Source: Ziziphus jujuba
Lineage: Eukaryota; Streptophyta; Magnoliopsida; Rosales; Rhamnaceae
Length of the DNA stretch: 64,000 nt
Direction of reading: 5' to 3'
Assembly: GCF_031755915.1 (NCBI RefSeq)
Contig: NC_083389.1
Location: 12,703,001 to 12,767,000 of the forward strand
Under the pieces are notes generated by a model. The model ran no database searches, had not been told where the DNA came from, and saw nothing but the letters and a program-made list of their open reading frames with translations. A program made the position numbers and the translations under genes. Positions within the stretch are counted from its first letter, which is position 1, and every line of letters begins with the position of its first letter. Shown here in pieces: positions 25,672 through 38,600 of this stretch.

Positions 25672-25816
25672 CTAACTTTGCTTCACAAGCTCTTGAAGAT
25701 TCTGGACAAACTCATCAATATACCTGTCCATTAAACCGGGATTTTCTAATACCTCCTTAAGCTTTGCATGGTTCTTCTTTACCATAATACCCACCTCACC
25801 ATCTTTATCCATTAAA
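25672..25816 (-). pseudogene. UGT C-terminal fragment, copy of the 51.5 kb gene
   Basis: About 145 bp matching the last ~48 codons of the intact gene at 51462-52844 almost base for base (stop at 25672; the QNLQELVK and MVKKNHAKLKEVLE regions are recognisable on the minus strand). It stops abruptly within the MDKDGE segment and is replaced by AT-rich DNA. A truncated duplicate with no function. Confidence 0.88.
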
Positions 25817-26861
25817 CACCCTCTATTTTTATAAAAAATTAAAAATAATTTTTATTTTTAAAATAATATTTTAAAAAAGAAAAAAAAAGTCGAACACAGC
25901 TTTGGTACTCCAGAATACCAGAAATTTCTCTCTATTAATTATCTCCAATTATTCAGGTCCCCACCAATAATAAAAAAGTTTCCATTTGCCAAAAAAATAA
26001 AAAAAGGACGTTTCCAAATCCAAAATTGTCTGGTTCTCCTTAATGCGTATGCCACCTATCACTTCAACCGCTCAGGTCCCCAACAATAATAAAAACGTTT
26101 CCATTTGCCAAAAAATGAAAAGAAAAAAGAAAAAAAGCACGTTTCCAAATCCAAAATTGTCTGATTCTCATTGCATATGCCACCTACCACTCATTCAAAA
26201 AACAATAGTAACTTCCTTTTAAAATACTGTAATCTACACAATAGTCTGGTCATCATTAATGCACATCATGCCATCGTTCATTCCAAAAAAAGGTAATTTC
26301 CTTTAAAAAAAATAAAAATTACTCTTTCTTTATTATTTTTCTCTGCTGCGTACTTACTTTTTCTTAACAAAAGTGCAAATTTAATTACCTCAAATATCAA
26401 ATATCAATGAATAGTGATTATAATTTATTAAATATTTTAAATAATTATAAATTTAAATGAAAAATTAAAAAAATAGAATTTTGAATTTGTGTTAAATTTG
26501 ATGTTTACGTATTTTTTTTCCTTAACTTTTTAGTTAGTTTAAATGCATAAGAAGTTTAGTTGTTATTAACTAACGGTTAAAATAAACAAATTATATATAT
26601 ATGTTAAAATTGAAAAAAAAAAAAAGCAAAAAAAAAAATAAAAATGTAGGAGATAAAGCTGTGAAAATAAAATAAAGCTGAAATCAAACATTGACCATAT
26701 AAATACGCGTACATTTAAGTCCGTCCATTGCCACAACAGTATACATTTATGTTCATGAATTACATAAACCTACCTTTGAAAACGACATAAAAAAATCTAC
26801 AATTAATTGCATCTTAAGTTTTTATTCTCTCTTGGAAGCCACAATTGTCATCATGTTATTA
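25817..26861. other. Intergenic DNA with a local tandem duplication
   Basis: No gene. A block of about 110 bp is present twice side by side (about 25955-26050 and 26070-26165; shared text CAGGTCCCCA, AATAATAAAAA, TTTCCATTTGCCAAAAAA, ACGTTTCCAAATCCAAAATT). From 26160 to 26861 it follows 49170-49855 closely, the DNA downstream of the UGT fragment at 49856. Confidence 0.75.
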
Positions 26862-27225
26862 CTATTGGTTTACAAGCTCTTTCAGATCATCTACAGACTT
26901 ATCAACATATCCACTCATTACTATTATGCACAAACTTAATTTTACCAACAATTACTTTTGGTTGACAATCTCATGCAGACCAAGTACAAACTTATCAATA
27001 TACCCACTCATGAAACTAGGTTTCCCTAATACTTCCTACAACTTTACATGGTTCTTCTTCACCAAAATACCCTCTATTCATCACAGATTTTATAGCCTTG
27101 CTCAAACTCTCTTTTGTAAACCATCCTTTATCTTCCCTCTCCACTTTCTCCGCAACCTTCAGCTCTTCAACAAACAGGTTAGTATTAATCACCTGGTCAC
27201 CCAAATGTGGCACCAAAACAACCTG
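26862..27225 (-). pseudogene. UGT C-terminal remnant(s), truncated by the repeat array
   Basis: Two successive C-terminal ends. 26862-26925 matches the end of the fragment at 49856 (ELVNQ then stop). From about 26955 a second C-terminus begins and continues to 27225, with open stretches reading VPHLGDQVINTN and WFTKESLSKAIKSVM. The sequence leaves UGT homology at about 27225, right after the segment encoding the end of the PSPG box, where the 201-bp array starts. No matching N-terminal half is found to the right, so it is a truncated relic. Confidence 0.85.
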
Positions 27226-30200
27226 TTTTGGTATTTTTTTCAGTACTTGTGTTGGAAAATATTGTGATATTTCCTGTATGATTTATTTAACATTTTTTTA
27301 ACCTACAATCTTTAGAAAATGTAATTTGACATCATGTGGGTTATAAAATCGTTCATGATAAAATGGAAAATAAAATGTTGAAAACATGTGTCTAAGCTGT
27401 CGCTATAACATACCAACGGCATTGGCCTTTGTATTTTTTTTTAGGACTTGTATAGGAAAATATTGTTATATTCCTTGTACGATTTGGTTAACATTTTTTT
27501 AATCTACAATCTTTAGAAAATATAATTTGACATCATGTTGGTTGTAAAATCATTCATGATAAAAAGGAAAATAAAATTTAGAAAATATGTGTCTAAGCCG
27601 AAGCAATAACATGCCAACGGCGTTAGCTTTGGTATTTTCTTTTTCGACTTGTGTTGGAAAATATTGTTATATTTGCTGTATGATTAATTTAACATTTTTT
27701 TTATCTAGAATCTTTAGAACAAGTAATTTGACATCACGTGGGTTTTAAAATCACTCAGGATAGAAAGGAAAATAAAATTTAGAAAACATGTGTCTAAAGC
27801 CGCCGCTATAACATGCCAACGACGTTGGCTTTGGTATTTTTTTTTCGACTTGTTTTGGCAAGTGTTGTTATATTTCGTGTATGATTTATTTAACATTTTT
27901 TTAATCTACAACATTTAGAATAAGTAATTTGACATCAAGTGGGTTGGAAAATCATTCATGCTAAAAAGAAAAAAAAAATTAGAAAACATGTGTCTAAGCC
28001 AACGGTATAATATGCCAAAGCGCCAGCTTTGGTATTTTTATTTCCGATTTGTGTACGCTGGAAAATGTTTTTATATTTCCTATATGATTTATTTCACATT
28101 TTTTTAATCTTCAATATTTTGAAAAATTTATTAGACATCACGTGGGTTTTAAAATCACTTAGGATAAAAAGGGAAATAAAATTTAGAAGACATGTGTCTA
28201 AGCAGACGCTATAACATGCCAGTGGCATTTGGCTTTCGTATTTTTTCTTCCGACCTCTGTTGGAAAATGTTGTTATATTTCCTATATGATTTATTTAACA
28301 TTTTTTTAATCCACAATCATTAGAAAAAATAATTTGAAATCATGTGGGTTGTAAACTCGTTCATGATGAAGAGGAAATATAAAATGTTGAAAACATGTGT
28401 CTAAGCCGAAGCTATGACATGCCCACGGCGTTGGCTTTGGTATTTTTTTTTAGGACTTGTGTTGGAAAATATTGTTATATTTCCTGTATGATTTGTTTAA
28501 CATTTTTTTAATCGACAATCTTTAGAAAGTATAATTTGACATCATGTGGGTTGTAAAATCATTCATGATAAAAAGGAAAATAAAATTTACAAAATATGTG
28601 TCTAAGCCGAAGCTATAACATGCCAACGGCATTAGCTTTGGTATTTTTTTTTTCTGACTTGTGTTGCAAAATATTGTTATATTTACTGTATGATTAATTT
28701 AACATTTTTTTTATCTACAATCTTTAGAAAAAATAATTTGACATAACGTGGGTTTTAAAATCACTCAGGATAAAAAGGAAATTAAAATTTAGAAAACATG
28801 TGTCTAAGCCGACGCTATAACATGCCAACGACGTTGGCTTTGGTATTTTCTTTTCAACTTGTTTTGGTAAATGTTGTTATATTTCCTGTATGATTTGTTT
28901 AACATTTTTTTAATCTACAATATTTAGAAAAAAGTAATTTTATATCATGTGGGTTGTAAAATCATTCATCATAAAAAAGGAAAATAAAATTTTGAAAACA
29001 TGTGTCTAAGCCGACACTATAACATGCCAACCGCATTGGCTTTGGTATTTTTTTTTTGGGACTAGTGTTGGAAAATATTATTATATTTCCTGTAGGATCT
29101 ATTTAACATTTTTTTAATCTACAATCTTTAGAAAATTTAATTTGACATCATGTGGGTTGTAAAATCATTCATGATGAAAAGGAAAATAAAATTTAAAAAC
29201 CATGTGTGTAAGCCGACGCTATAACATGCCAACGACATTAGCTTTGGTAATTTTTTTTTCCGACTTGTGTTGAAAAATATTGTTATATTTCCTATACGAT
29301 TTATTTAACATTTTTTTAATCTCAAATATTTTGACAATATTATTTGGCATCACGTGGGTTTCAAAATCATTTAGGATAAAAAGGAAAATAAAATTTAGAA
29401 AACATATGCCTAAGCCGACGCTATAACATGCCTACGGCATTGGCTTTGGTACTTTTTTTGGGAATTGTTTTGGACAATGTTGTTATATTTTCTGTATGAC
29501 TTATTTAACAATTTTTTAATCTCCAATCTTTAGAAAAAGTAATTTGACATCATGTCGGTTAAAAAATCATTAATGTTGAAAAGGAAAATAAAATTTAAAA
29601 AACATGTGTCTATGCCGAGGCTATAACATGCCAACGGCATTGGCTTCGGTATTTTTTTCCCGATTTGTGTTGGAAAATGTTGTAATATTTCCTGTGTGAT
29701 TTATTTAACATTTTTTAATCTAGAATATTTTGAAAAATCTATTTGACATCACGTGGGTTTTAAAATCACCCAGGATAAAATGGAAAATGAAATTTAGAAA
29801 ACATATGTGTAAGCCGACGCTATAACATGCCAACGACGTTGGGTTTGGTATTTGTTTTTTGGACTTGTGTTGGAAAACATTGTTATATTTCATGTATGAT
29901 TTATTTAACTGTTTTTGAATCTGCAATCTTTAGAAAATGTAATTTGACATCATGTGGGTTGTAAAATCATTTATGATAAAAAGGAAAATAAAATTTGAAA
30001 AATATGTGTCTAAGCCGAAGCTATAACATGCCAACAGCGTTGACTTTGGTATTTTTTTTTCCGACTTGTGTTGGAAAATGTTGTTATATTTCCTGTATGA
30101 TTTATTTAACATTTTTTAAATCTACAATCTTTAGAAAAGGTAATTTGACATCAAGTGGGTTTTAAAATCATTCATGATAAAAAGGAAAATGAAATTTAGA

Positions 30201-31060
30201 AAACATGTGTCTAAGCCAACGTTATAACATGCCAACGGCGTTGGCTTTGGTGTTTTTTTTTTTCCGACTTGTGTTGGAAAATGTTGTTATACTTCCTGTA
30301 TGATTTATTTAACATTTTTTTAATCTACAATCTTTAGACAAAATTATTTGACATTATGTTGGTTGTAAAATCATTAATGATAAAAAGGACAATAAAATTT
30401 AGAAACATGTGTCTAAGCCGACGCTATAACATGCCAACGCCGTTGGCTTTGGTATTTGTTTTCCGACTTGTATTGGAAAATTTTGTAATATTTCTTGTGT
30501 GATTTATTTAACATTTTTTTAATCTACAATCTTTAGATAAAGTAATTTGACATCACGTGGGTTTTAAAATCACTCAGGATACAAAGGAAAATAAAATTTA
30601 GAAAACATGTGTCTAAGCCAACGCTATATCATGCCAACGGCGTTGGCTTTGGTATTTTTTTTTTTGGGCTTATGTTGGAAAATGTTGTTATATTTCTTGT
30701 ATGATTTATTTAACATTTTTTTAATCATCCATCTTTAGAAAAAGTAAGTTGACATCATGTGGGTTGTTTAATCATTCATGATAAAAGGGAAAATAAATTT
30801 AAAAAACATGTGTCTAAACCGACACTATAACATGCCAACAACATTGGCTTTGGTATATTTGTTGTTTGACTTGTGTTGGAAAATGTTGTTATATTTCCTG
30901 TATAATTTATTTAACATTTGTTTAATCTACAATATTTAGACAAAGTTATTTAACGTCATGTGGGTTTTAAAATCATTGAGGATAAAAAGGAAAATAAAAT
31001 ATTAAAATACATGGGCCTACGCCGATGCTGTAACATGCCAATGGCGTTGGCTTTGGCTAG
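27226..31060. repeat. Tandem array of ~201-bp units, about 19 copies
   Basis: The unit repeats head to tail with spacing 199-202 bp: the landmark ATGCC falls at 27611, 27813, 28620, 28822, 29024, 29226, 29428, 29628, 29827, 30028 and 30229. Each unit carries ACATGTGTCTAAGCC, then GACGCTATAACATGCC and a near-perfect palindrome GCCAACGGCGTTGGC. Units are diverged, with scattered substitutions. There is no coding potential beyond short chance frames. Two further partial units lie at about 32520 and 32760. Confidence 0.93.
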
Positions 31061-31739
31061 CTTGCTCTACTTTGGAATCTTTGAATATTTTCATAAATGT
31101 TGAATAATTCGTGGTCGTCAGCGAAAAGATTTGCTCAGAACACGAATATCCTGTCCCATCCAATTACATGCATCTAAACTAGCCAATCTTTGAACAGTGA
31201 AAATATCTAGGTAGTTAATTTTTGACAGAGAATCCTAACTTTTTGAGCAACATATCAATTTCGATCACCAACGTGTGGGATTTGCTATTAATGATCCCAT
31301 ACGATCTTAACTAAAGTCGACGCTATGGAGATATACTCACGTCGGCTTTGTATGTTTATTATTTAATTGTTTTCGTTATTATCCTTCGCCATTGGAAATT
31401 ACAATCTCTTAATGTTGCTTACATTGTTCCATCCAGATAGTAAAAAAAAAAAAAACAAAAAAAAAAACAAAACCCAAAAATAGAACATAGGGTTTCATTC
31501 TCAGCACAAATACGCTATTTACCAGATCATTGTTCTTGGGACAGACTTGCATGTTTGTTTGAGCCGTTATAATGGTACAACTTATATTAAAGTTCAAACG
31601 GATTGTTCATAGTTATTTTCATAATAATCCTAACACTGTTTTGTTTTTATTTTTTTTATTTTTTTGTTGTTGTGTTATTTTCATTTCGGAATTGGCACCA
31701 TGAGGTGTTTAAGGAAGTTGGGTAGCCTCCTCATCAAGG

Positions 31740-32170
31740 CAAAGATTTTGAAAGGTACAAGCTCATCCTGATTATCGGAACATATTTTAGAACTGAGGAG
31801 TTCAACAGGGTCGAAGTCATTCTGGTGGGTAGAAATGCGAAGTTAAAGTGATAAATACGGACAATGAACAAGAGTTGTCTGTTATAAGAAGAAAGGGATT
31901 TTTAGAGATGTTTTGTCTGCTCTTATTGGCGCCTTGCAACTCCATGTGCATGTTGACCTTCTCTGAAAATCCCTTGCATACTTGAACAGACAAATCTTCC
32001 TTCATTGTCTTTATTTTTCGCTCTTACTCCTTGTCTCTACCCACCAGAATCCCTTCGACCATGTTGAAATCTTCCGATCTAAAAGCTGTTCTGATAATCA
32101 TGTTGAGCTTATTCTTCTCATAATCGATGCCTAGATGAAGAGGACTCTCAGTTTTCGTAATCACCTCATG
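31740..32170. repeat. Inverted repeat (fold-back), first copy
   Basis: The left arm (about 31755-31910, containing CAAGCTCATCCTGAT, TTCTGGTGGGTAG and AGAAAGGGATTTTTAGAG) is the diverged reverse complement of the right arm (about 31960-32150, containing TCTACCCACCAGAATCCC and TCTGATAATCATGTTGAGC). It is a degenerate relative of the structure at 35.1-35.6 kb. Confidence 0.7.
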
Positions 32171-35064
32171 CTGCCAAATCTGAAATGAAAATAAGACAAA
32201 AGGCGACGCTAGTAAATGTACGTAGAGTCGGCCTAGGTGCATGTTGTAATTCCCATTTGCTATTTTTGTAAATAGGGTTCTAATTTTGTTAATGTTTTTG
32301 TATACGTTGTGTAAAATGAGCCTAATAAATAATTAAACAAAATATTTCTTAAAATAACTTATAAATAAATACCGTCTGATAAGCAAGAAAGAAAATTTCT
32401 TAAAAAACCAAAAAACCTTACATAAATAAATTAAAAAAAATACTGACGCTACCTAATCCCTATAGCGTTAGTTTTAAAATCCTTAAATATAACAAGGAAA
32501 ATAAAAATTAATCCGGCATAAGCCGACGTTATAAGATGCCAACGGCATTGGCTTTGGTATATATTTTTTTCGACTTGTGTTGGAAAATGTTGTTATATTT
32601 CCTATATGATTTATTTAACATTTGTTTAAAATCATTTGTAATTATTTAATCTACAATCTTTAGAAAAAGTTATTTGACATCATGTAGGTTTTGAAATCAT
32701 TAAGGATAAAAAGGAAAATAAAATATTAAAATACATGGGCATATGCAGACGCTATAACATGCCAACGGCATTGGCTTTGTCTAGCTTGCCATACTTTTGA
32801 ATGTTTGAATATTTTCATAGACGTTGAATAATTCGTGGTCACAGTCAGTGAAAAGATTTGCTCAGAACACGAATATCATGTCCAATCCAAGTACACGTGT
32901 CTAAACTTGCCAATATTGGAACATTGAAAAAACCTATGTAATTAATTTTTGACAAAAAATATAAATTTTTAAGCAACATATCAATTTCGATCACCAACGG
33001 GTGGGATTTGCTATTAATGGTCACATACGATCATAAACTTGCCAATATTTACATAGCGTCGACTTTGTACATTTCTTATTTAACTCTATTCCTTGTTATC
33101 CTTCGCCATTGGAAATTACAATCTTTTAATGTCGTTTAAATCGTTCCATTCAGATATAAAAAAGCCCCCAAAATAGAACGTAGTGTTTCATTCTCATCCC
33201 AAATACGCTATGTAAAACGTTGTGTAAAACGAGCCTAATAAATAACTAAAAAAAATATTTCTTCAAATAATTTATAAATAAATATCGACTAACACGCAGG
33301 AAAGAATATTTCTTAACAAGAAAAAAAAATGACATAAATAAATAAAGAAAAAAACATACCGATGCTACCTAATCCCTACAGCGTCGTCTTTAATATATTC
33401 TAAAATCATTACGAGATCAACAGAAATTACAATAGGGAAGATTATTAAAAATATTAAATAAAGATAAAAGAATATTAAAAATATTTATGAGATCAATGGA
33501 AATTACAATAAGGAAGATTATTGTTTGAATTGTTTTTCGAATATTCTTTTTTCTATATGATTTTTTAAAATGTGTTTAAAATAATTTGTAATTATGTATT
33601 CTAAAATCATTAGAAATATGTACTTGACATCACATTGGTTTTAAAATCATTAACTATAACAAGGAAAATAAAAAGTAATGAGGCATAAGTCGATGCTACA
33701 ACATGTCAACCGCATTGGCTTTGCTTTGTGTTCTTTTTTCTGTTCGTATTTACTATGATTATTTTGTTAGTTTCTCTGTCAAGTGACGTTTTCAAAAACT
33801 GTGTCAATTACTCTGCATAATTGTCGAACGGGTAAGGGTTCTCAAAAATTGACAGTTTAGCAATTATGTTACAAGCGGCATGCGTATGGATGGGACAAGT
33901 TCTTTGAACTTTTGGGGAAATCGATCGGTGAAGAATAATAAGTGTCATTAATATTGATGGAGTGGACATGTTTTCCATCCCAGAGTTTCTTTAATTATTT
34001 ACATTTGAATAATTAAGTAGATGATATTTTTCGAGCAAAAATATTTATTCTTGCCGTGTCAACTACTCTAATTAATGGTAAAATTAATACTGGAATCAAT
34101 CAACCAAGGAATTGAAGCATTGGTAGTGTGGCATCCGAATTTCTATTGTCACACCTTAACATCGTTGTTTATCAAATCGACTTTTAAATGTTTGACTATG
34201 TAATTAATTTTTCTCTCTTGTTGACCCACTCAACGAAGAGATTCGCTATTGCTAATTTTGGAAAAGTGAATAAGGCTACGTTTGGTATACATAATACATA
34301 TTGTTTTAAAAATAAGAATAGTTATTCAGAGAAATAGAAAATGGAAAAATGATTGATAATTCCTATTTATATGTTTGGTAAAAATATTGACTTAAAATTA
34401 AGATTTAGGCTTTATAAATATTGTCTTTTTCCAAAAAATTTAAATTTGATAAAAATTTATTAAAAATTAAATTTTATATTTATTTATATATTTATAGTAT
34501 ATGATAATCAATTTAAATTTAAATATGATAAGGATATTTTAAAATTTATTCAAATTAAAACATAGGAAAAGGGATTTTGAGGTTTTAATAAGGAATTGCT
34601 ATTCCTTTAAATGGAGGCTTATCTATTCCTATGGAATAGCTATTACCAAATTCAAAAACTTACCAAACATAGGAAAAACAAAATCTATGGAATAGAAATT
34701 CTATTCTTATGTTTATTCCATAAACCAAACATATCCATATAAATCAATAACTCTAAGTAATAAATGGTCGTCAAAAAACCCTAAATGTGTACGCAACATA
34801 TCAAATTGTATCTGACCAAACTGGGTTTCTGAGCAAATCGAGGACACTAGTCAACACTATTATTATGTGCGTTTTTCGATCCACAATCTTCTCTTTTACT
34901 GTGTCTACTACTTCACTGTGTCAACTACTATTTATAATGATACAACCTATATTAAAGTTCATATGAATTGTTCATTTTTACATTCAGAATAATCCTACCG
35001 CTGTTTTGTTTTTTTTTTATTATTATTATATTGGCTTTGGTTATATTTTCATTTTGGAATTGAC

Positions 35065-35610
35065 ACCGATGAAGTGATTAAGAAAGTTGAGAATCCTCCT
35101 CTTGACGCATCAGTTATGAGAAAGACAAGCTCATCATGATTCTCGGATCAGCTTTCACAACCAAGTATTTTGAAAGGGTCGAAGGGATTCTGGTGGGTAG
35201 AGGCATGGAGATGAAGCCAGAAATAGAGACAATGCAAGAAGATTTATCTGTTACAGAAAGAAAGGGATTTTTGGATAAGGTTCAATAGGAGATGGAGTTG
35301 AAAAGCGCGAAGGAGAGAGTAGAGAAACTGCCCATATGAACATGTACCAAATAATAATACGGGCATTCACGCTTTTCAACTCCATCTCCTATTGAATCTA
35401 ATCTAAAAATCCCTTTCTTTCGGTAACATAGAAATCTTCCTCCATTGTCTCTATTTCTGGCTTCATATCCGCGCCTCCACCCACCGGAATCCCTTCGACC
35501 CTTTCGAAATCCTCGGTTGTGAAAGCTGTTCCGAGAATCATGATGAGCTTGTCCTTTTCAGAATTGATGCATCGAGAGGAGGATTCTCAACTTTTTTGAA
35601 CATTGCATTG
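35065..35610. repeat. Inverted repeat (fold-back), second copy, arms ~230 bp
   Basis: The left arm (about 35105-35310) reads AAGCTCATCATGATTCTCGG, GGGATTCTGGTGGGTAGAGG and CAATAGGAGATGGAGTTGAA. The right arm (about 35368-35595) reads the reverse complement with few mismatches (TTCAACTCCATCTCCTATTG, CCACCCACCGGAATCCC, GAGAATCATGATGAGCTTG). The spacer is about 50 bp. A transcript would fold into a long hairpin. Each arm, read in one orientation, gives a peptide-like text (KDKLIMILG, ERVEGI) that I do not recognise; it may be a captured gene fragment. Confidence 0.85.
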
Positions 35611-35639
35611 CTGTCAATCCCAAAATGAAAATATAACCA

Positions 35640-38600
35640 AAGCCAACGTAACTATGTGTCCACCACGTCGCCTTTGGTGCATGTTCTAATTACCATTGAA
35701 TAAATAAATAAATATGGTTTTAAATTTGTTACAAATTGTGGATATGTTGGGTCAAATCCTTTGTCATAAAGCTTTCTAAACTAATTAAAAAATTTTACAC
35801 GATCATTGGAACTGACAAATGCAATACAGTAACTATTTTTACTGATAATCTGTGCAAAACCTTACCACCATCAAACGAAATTACAAAGGCAATACGGTCA
35901 ATAAATTATCCTAATTTTGTGGACGTAAGCCGACGAATGGTCGTTGACATAGTATCAGCGTTTATTCCTAAGACAAGGCTTGTGTATCCACGTAGCGTTG
36001 GCATTGGTACCCTTATAAACGTAACATATCTTTTTGTTGTAGCTTGATTCTTTACATGATTTGCAAATTTTTTTTTAAATACCTCAGTAATTACTTTGAC
36101 CAAAATCGGTGCAACAACTTACAGGAATCAAACCAAATTATGAAGGCAATACGGTCAATAAATTATCCTAATTTTCTAGACGTAAGTCGACAAATGGTCA
36201 TTTCATAGCGTCGGTGCTTTCCATAAGACGACGATGGTGTATCAACCTAGCGTCGGCGTTGGTACCCTAATAAACGTAACACATCTTTTTATAGTAGCTT
36301 GATTCTTTACATGATTTGCAAAGTTTGTTTTAATTCCTTAGTAACTATTTTGACCAAAATCGATTTAACAACCTATAGGAATCAAACGAAATTAGGAAGG
36401 CAATACGGTCAATTAATTATCTTAATTTTGTGGACGTAAGCCAAAGAATGGTCATTGACATAGCGTCGGCGTTTCTTCATAAGACCACAATGGTGTATCA
36501 ACGTAGCGTTGGCCTTGGTACCCTAATAAACGTAACACATCTTTTTTTTTCTAGCCTGATTCTTTCATGATTTGCAAAGTTTGTTTGAATTCCTCAGTAA
36601 TTATTTTGACCAAAATCGATGCAACAACTTTTAGGAATCAAACCAAATTACGAAGGCAATACGGTCAATAAATTATCCTAATTTTGTGGACGTAAGCCGA
36701 TGAATCGTCTTTGACACAGCGTAGGGCGTTTATGCATAAGACGATGATGGTGTATCAATGTAGCGTTGGTGTTGATACCCTAATAAATGTAACACATCTT
36801 TTGTTCTAACCTGATTCTTTACATGATTTGCAAAGTTTGTTTGAATGCCTCAGTAATTATTTTGACCAAAACCGGTGCAACAACTTATAGGAATTAAACC
36901 AAATTACGAAGGCAATACGGTCAATAAGTTATCCTAATTTTGTGGACGTAAGCCGACAAATGGTCGTTGACACAGCGTCGGCTAAGACGATGATGGTGTA
37001 TCAACGTAGTGTCGATGTTGGTACCCTAATAAACGTAACACATCTTTTTGTTATAGCTTGATTCTTTACATGATTTGCAACATTTTTTTAATTCCTCAGT
37101 AATTATTTTGAGCACAATCGGTTTAACAACTTAAAGGAATCAAACCAAATTACGAACGCAATACGGTCAATAAATTATCCTAATTTTGTTGACGTAAGCT
37201 GACGAATGGTCGTTGACATAGCATCGGCATTTGTTCATAAGATGATGATGGTGTATCAATGTAGCATCAGCGCTTGTACCCTAATAAACGTAACACATCT
37301 TTTTGTTGTAGCTTGATTCTTTACATGATTTGCAAAGTTTGTTTGAATTCCTTAGTAATTATTTTGACCAAAATCGGTGCAACAACTTACAAGAATCAAA
37401 TGCAATTATGAAGGCAATATGGCCAATAAATTATCCTAATTTTATGGACGTAAGCCGATGAATGGTCGTTGATACAGCGTCGGTGTTGCTTCGTAAGACA
37501 AAGATGGTGTATCAACGTAGCGTCAGCGTTGGTACCCTAATAAAAGTAACACATCTTTTTGTTGTAACTTGATTCTTTACATGATTTGCAAAGTTTGTTT
37601 GAATTCCTCAGTAATTATAAATCGGTGCAACAACTTACAAGAATCAAATGAAATTATGAAGGCAATATGGTCAATAAATTATCCTAATTTTCTAGACGTA
37701 AGCCAATGAATGGTCGTTGACACAGCGTCAGCATTTATACATAAGATGACGATGGTGTATCAATGTAGCATCAGCACTTGTACTCTAATAAAAGTAACAC
37801 ATCTTTTTGTTGTAGCTTGATTCTTTACATGATTTGCAAAGTTTGTTTTAATTACTTAGTAATTATTTTGACCAAAATCGGTTTAACAACTTACAGGAAT
37901 CAAACAAAATTAGGAAGGCAATACGGTCAATAAATTATCCTAATTTTGTGGACGTAAGCAGATGAATGGTCGTTGACATAGCGTCAACGTTTCTTCATAA
38001 GACGACGATGGTGTATTAATGTAGCGTCGGCGTTTCTACCCCGATAACCGTAACACATCTTTTTGTTGTAGCTTCATTCTTTACATGATTTGCAAAGTTT
38101 ATTTGAATTCCTCAGTAATTGTTTTGACCAAAATCAGTGCAACAACTTACAGGAATCAAATGAAATTAGGAAGGAAATACAGTCAATAAATTATCCTAAT
38201 TTTGTGGATATAAGCCGACGAATGGTCGTTGACATAGCGTCGACATGTTTTACTAAGACGACGATGGCGTATCAACGTAGCGTCGACATTGGTACCCTAA
38301 TAAACGTAACACATCTTTTTGTTCTAGCTTGATTCTTTACATGATTTGCAAAGTTTGTTTTAAGTCCTCAGTAATTATTTTGGCCAAAGTCGATGCAAAA
38401 ACTTACAGAAATCAAACCAAATTACGAAGGCAATACGATCAATAAATTACCCTCATTTTGTGGATGTAAGCCAACGAATGGTCGTTGACATAGCATCGGC
38501 GTATCTTACTAAGACGATTATTTTGGACAAAATCGATGCAAAAACTTACAAGAATCAAACAAAATTACAAAGGCAATACGGTCAATAAATTATCCTAGTT

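Larger units (their letters stand above)
31061..35639. other. Spacer between the two tandem arrays, with duplicated segments and fold-backs
   Basis: No supported gene. A segment of at least 450 bp (about 30840-31480) recurs at about 32520-33200 with its GAATAATTCGTGGTC and AAAAGATTTGCTCAGAACAC blocks. Isolated GCCGACGCTA-type motifs recur at 31318, 32203, 32445 and 33360. Two related inverted-repeat structures sit at about 31740-32170 and 35065-35610. The remainder (33.7-35.0 kb) is AT-rich, including an AT-rich stretch at 34270-34730 with several short runs of the type CCTATGGAATAG. Confidence 0.6.

Noticed and set aside
27226..31060. Regular repeats considered as a CRISPR array
   Set aside because: Units are 201 bp, repeat over their full length with no unique spacers, and the setting is a plant nuclear genome.
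31817..32242. Two short open frames in the first fold-back as genes
   Set aside because: They are opposite arms of one inverted repeat with no complete domain. Treated as a repeat with a possible captured fragment.
35736..36047. 103-aa open frame in the 255-bp array
   Set aside because: It spans one array unit; other units do not keep the frame.
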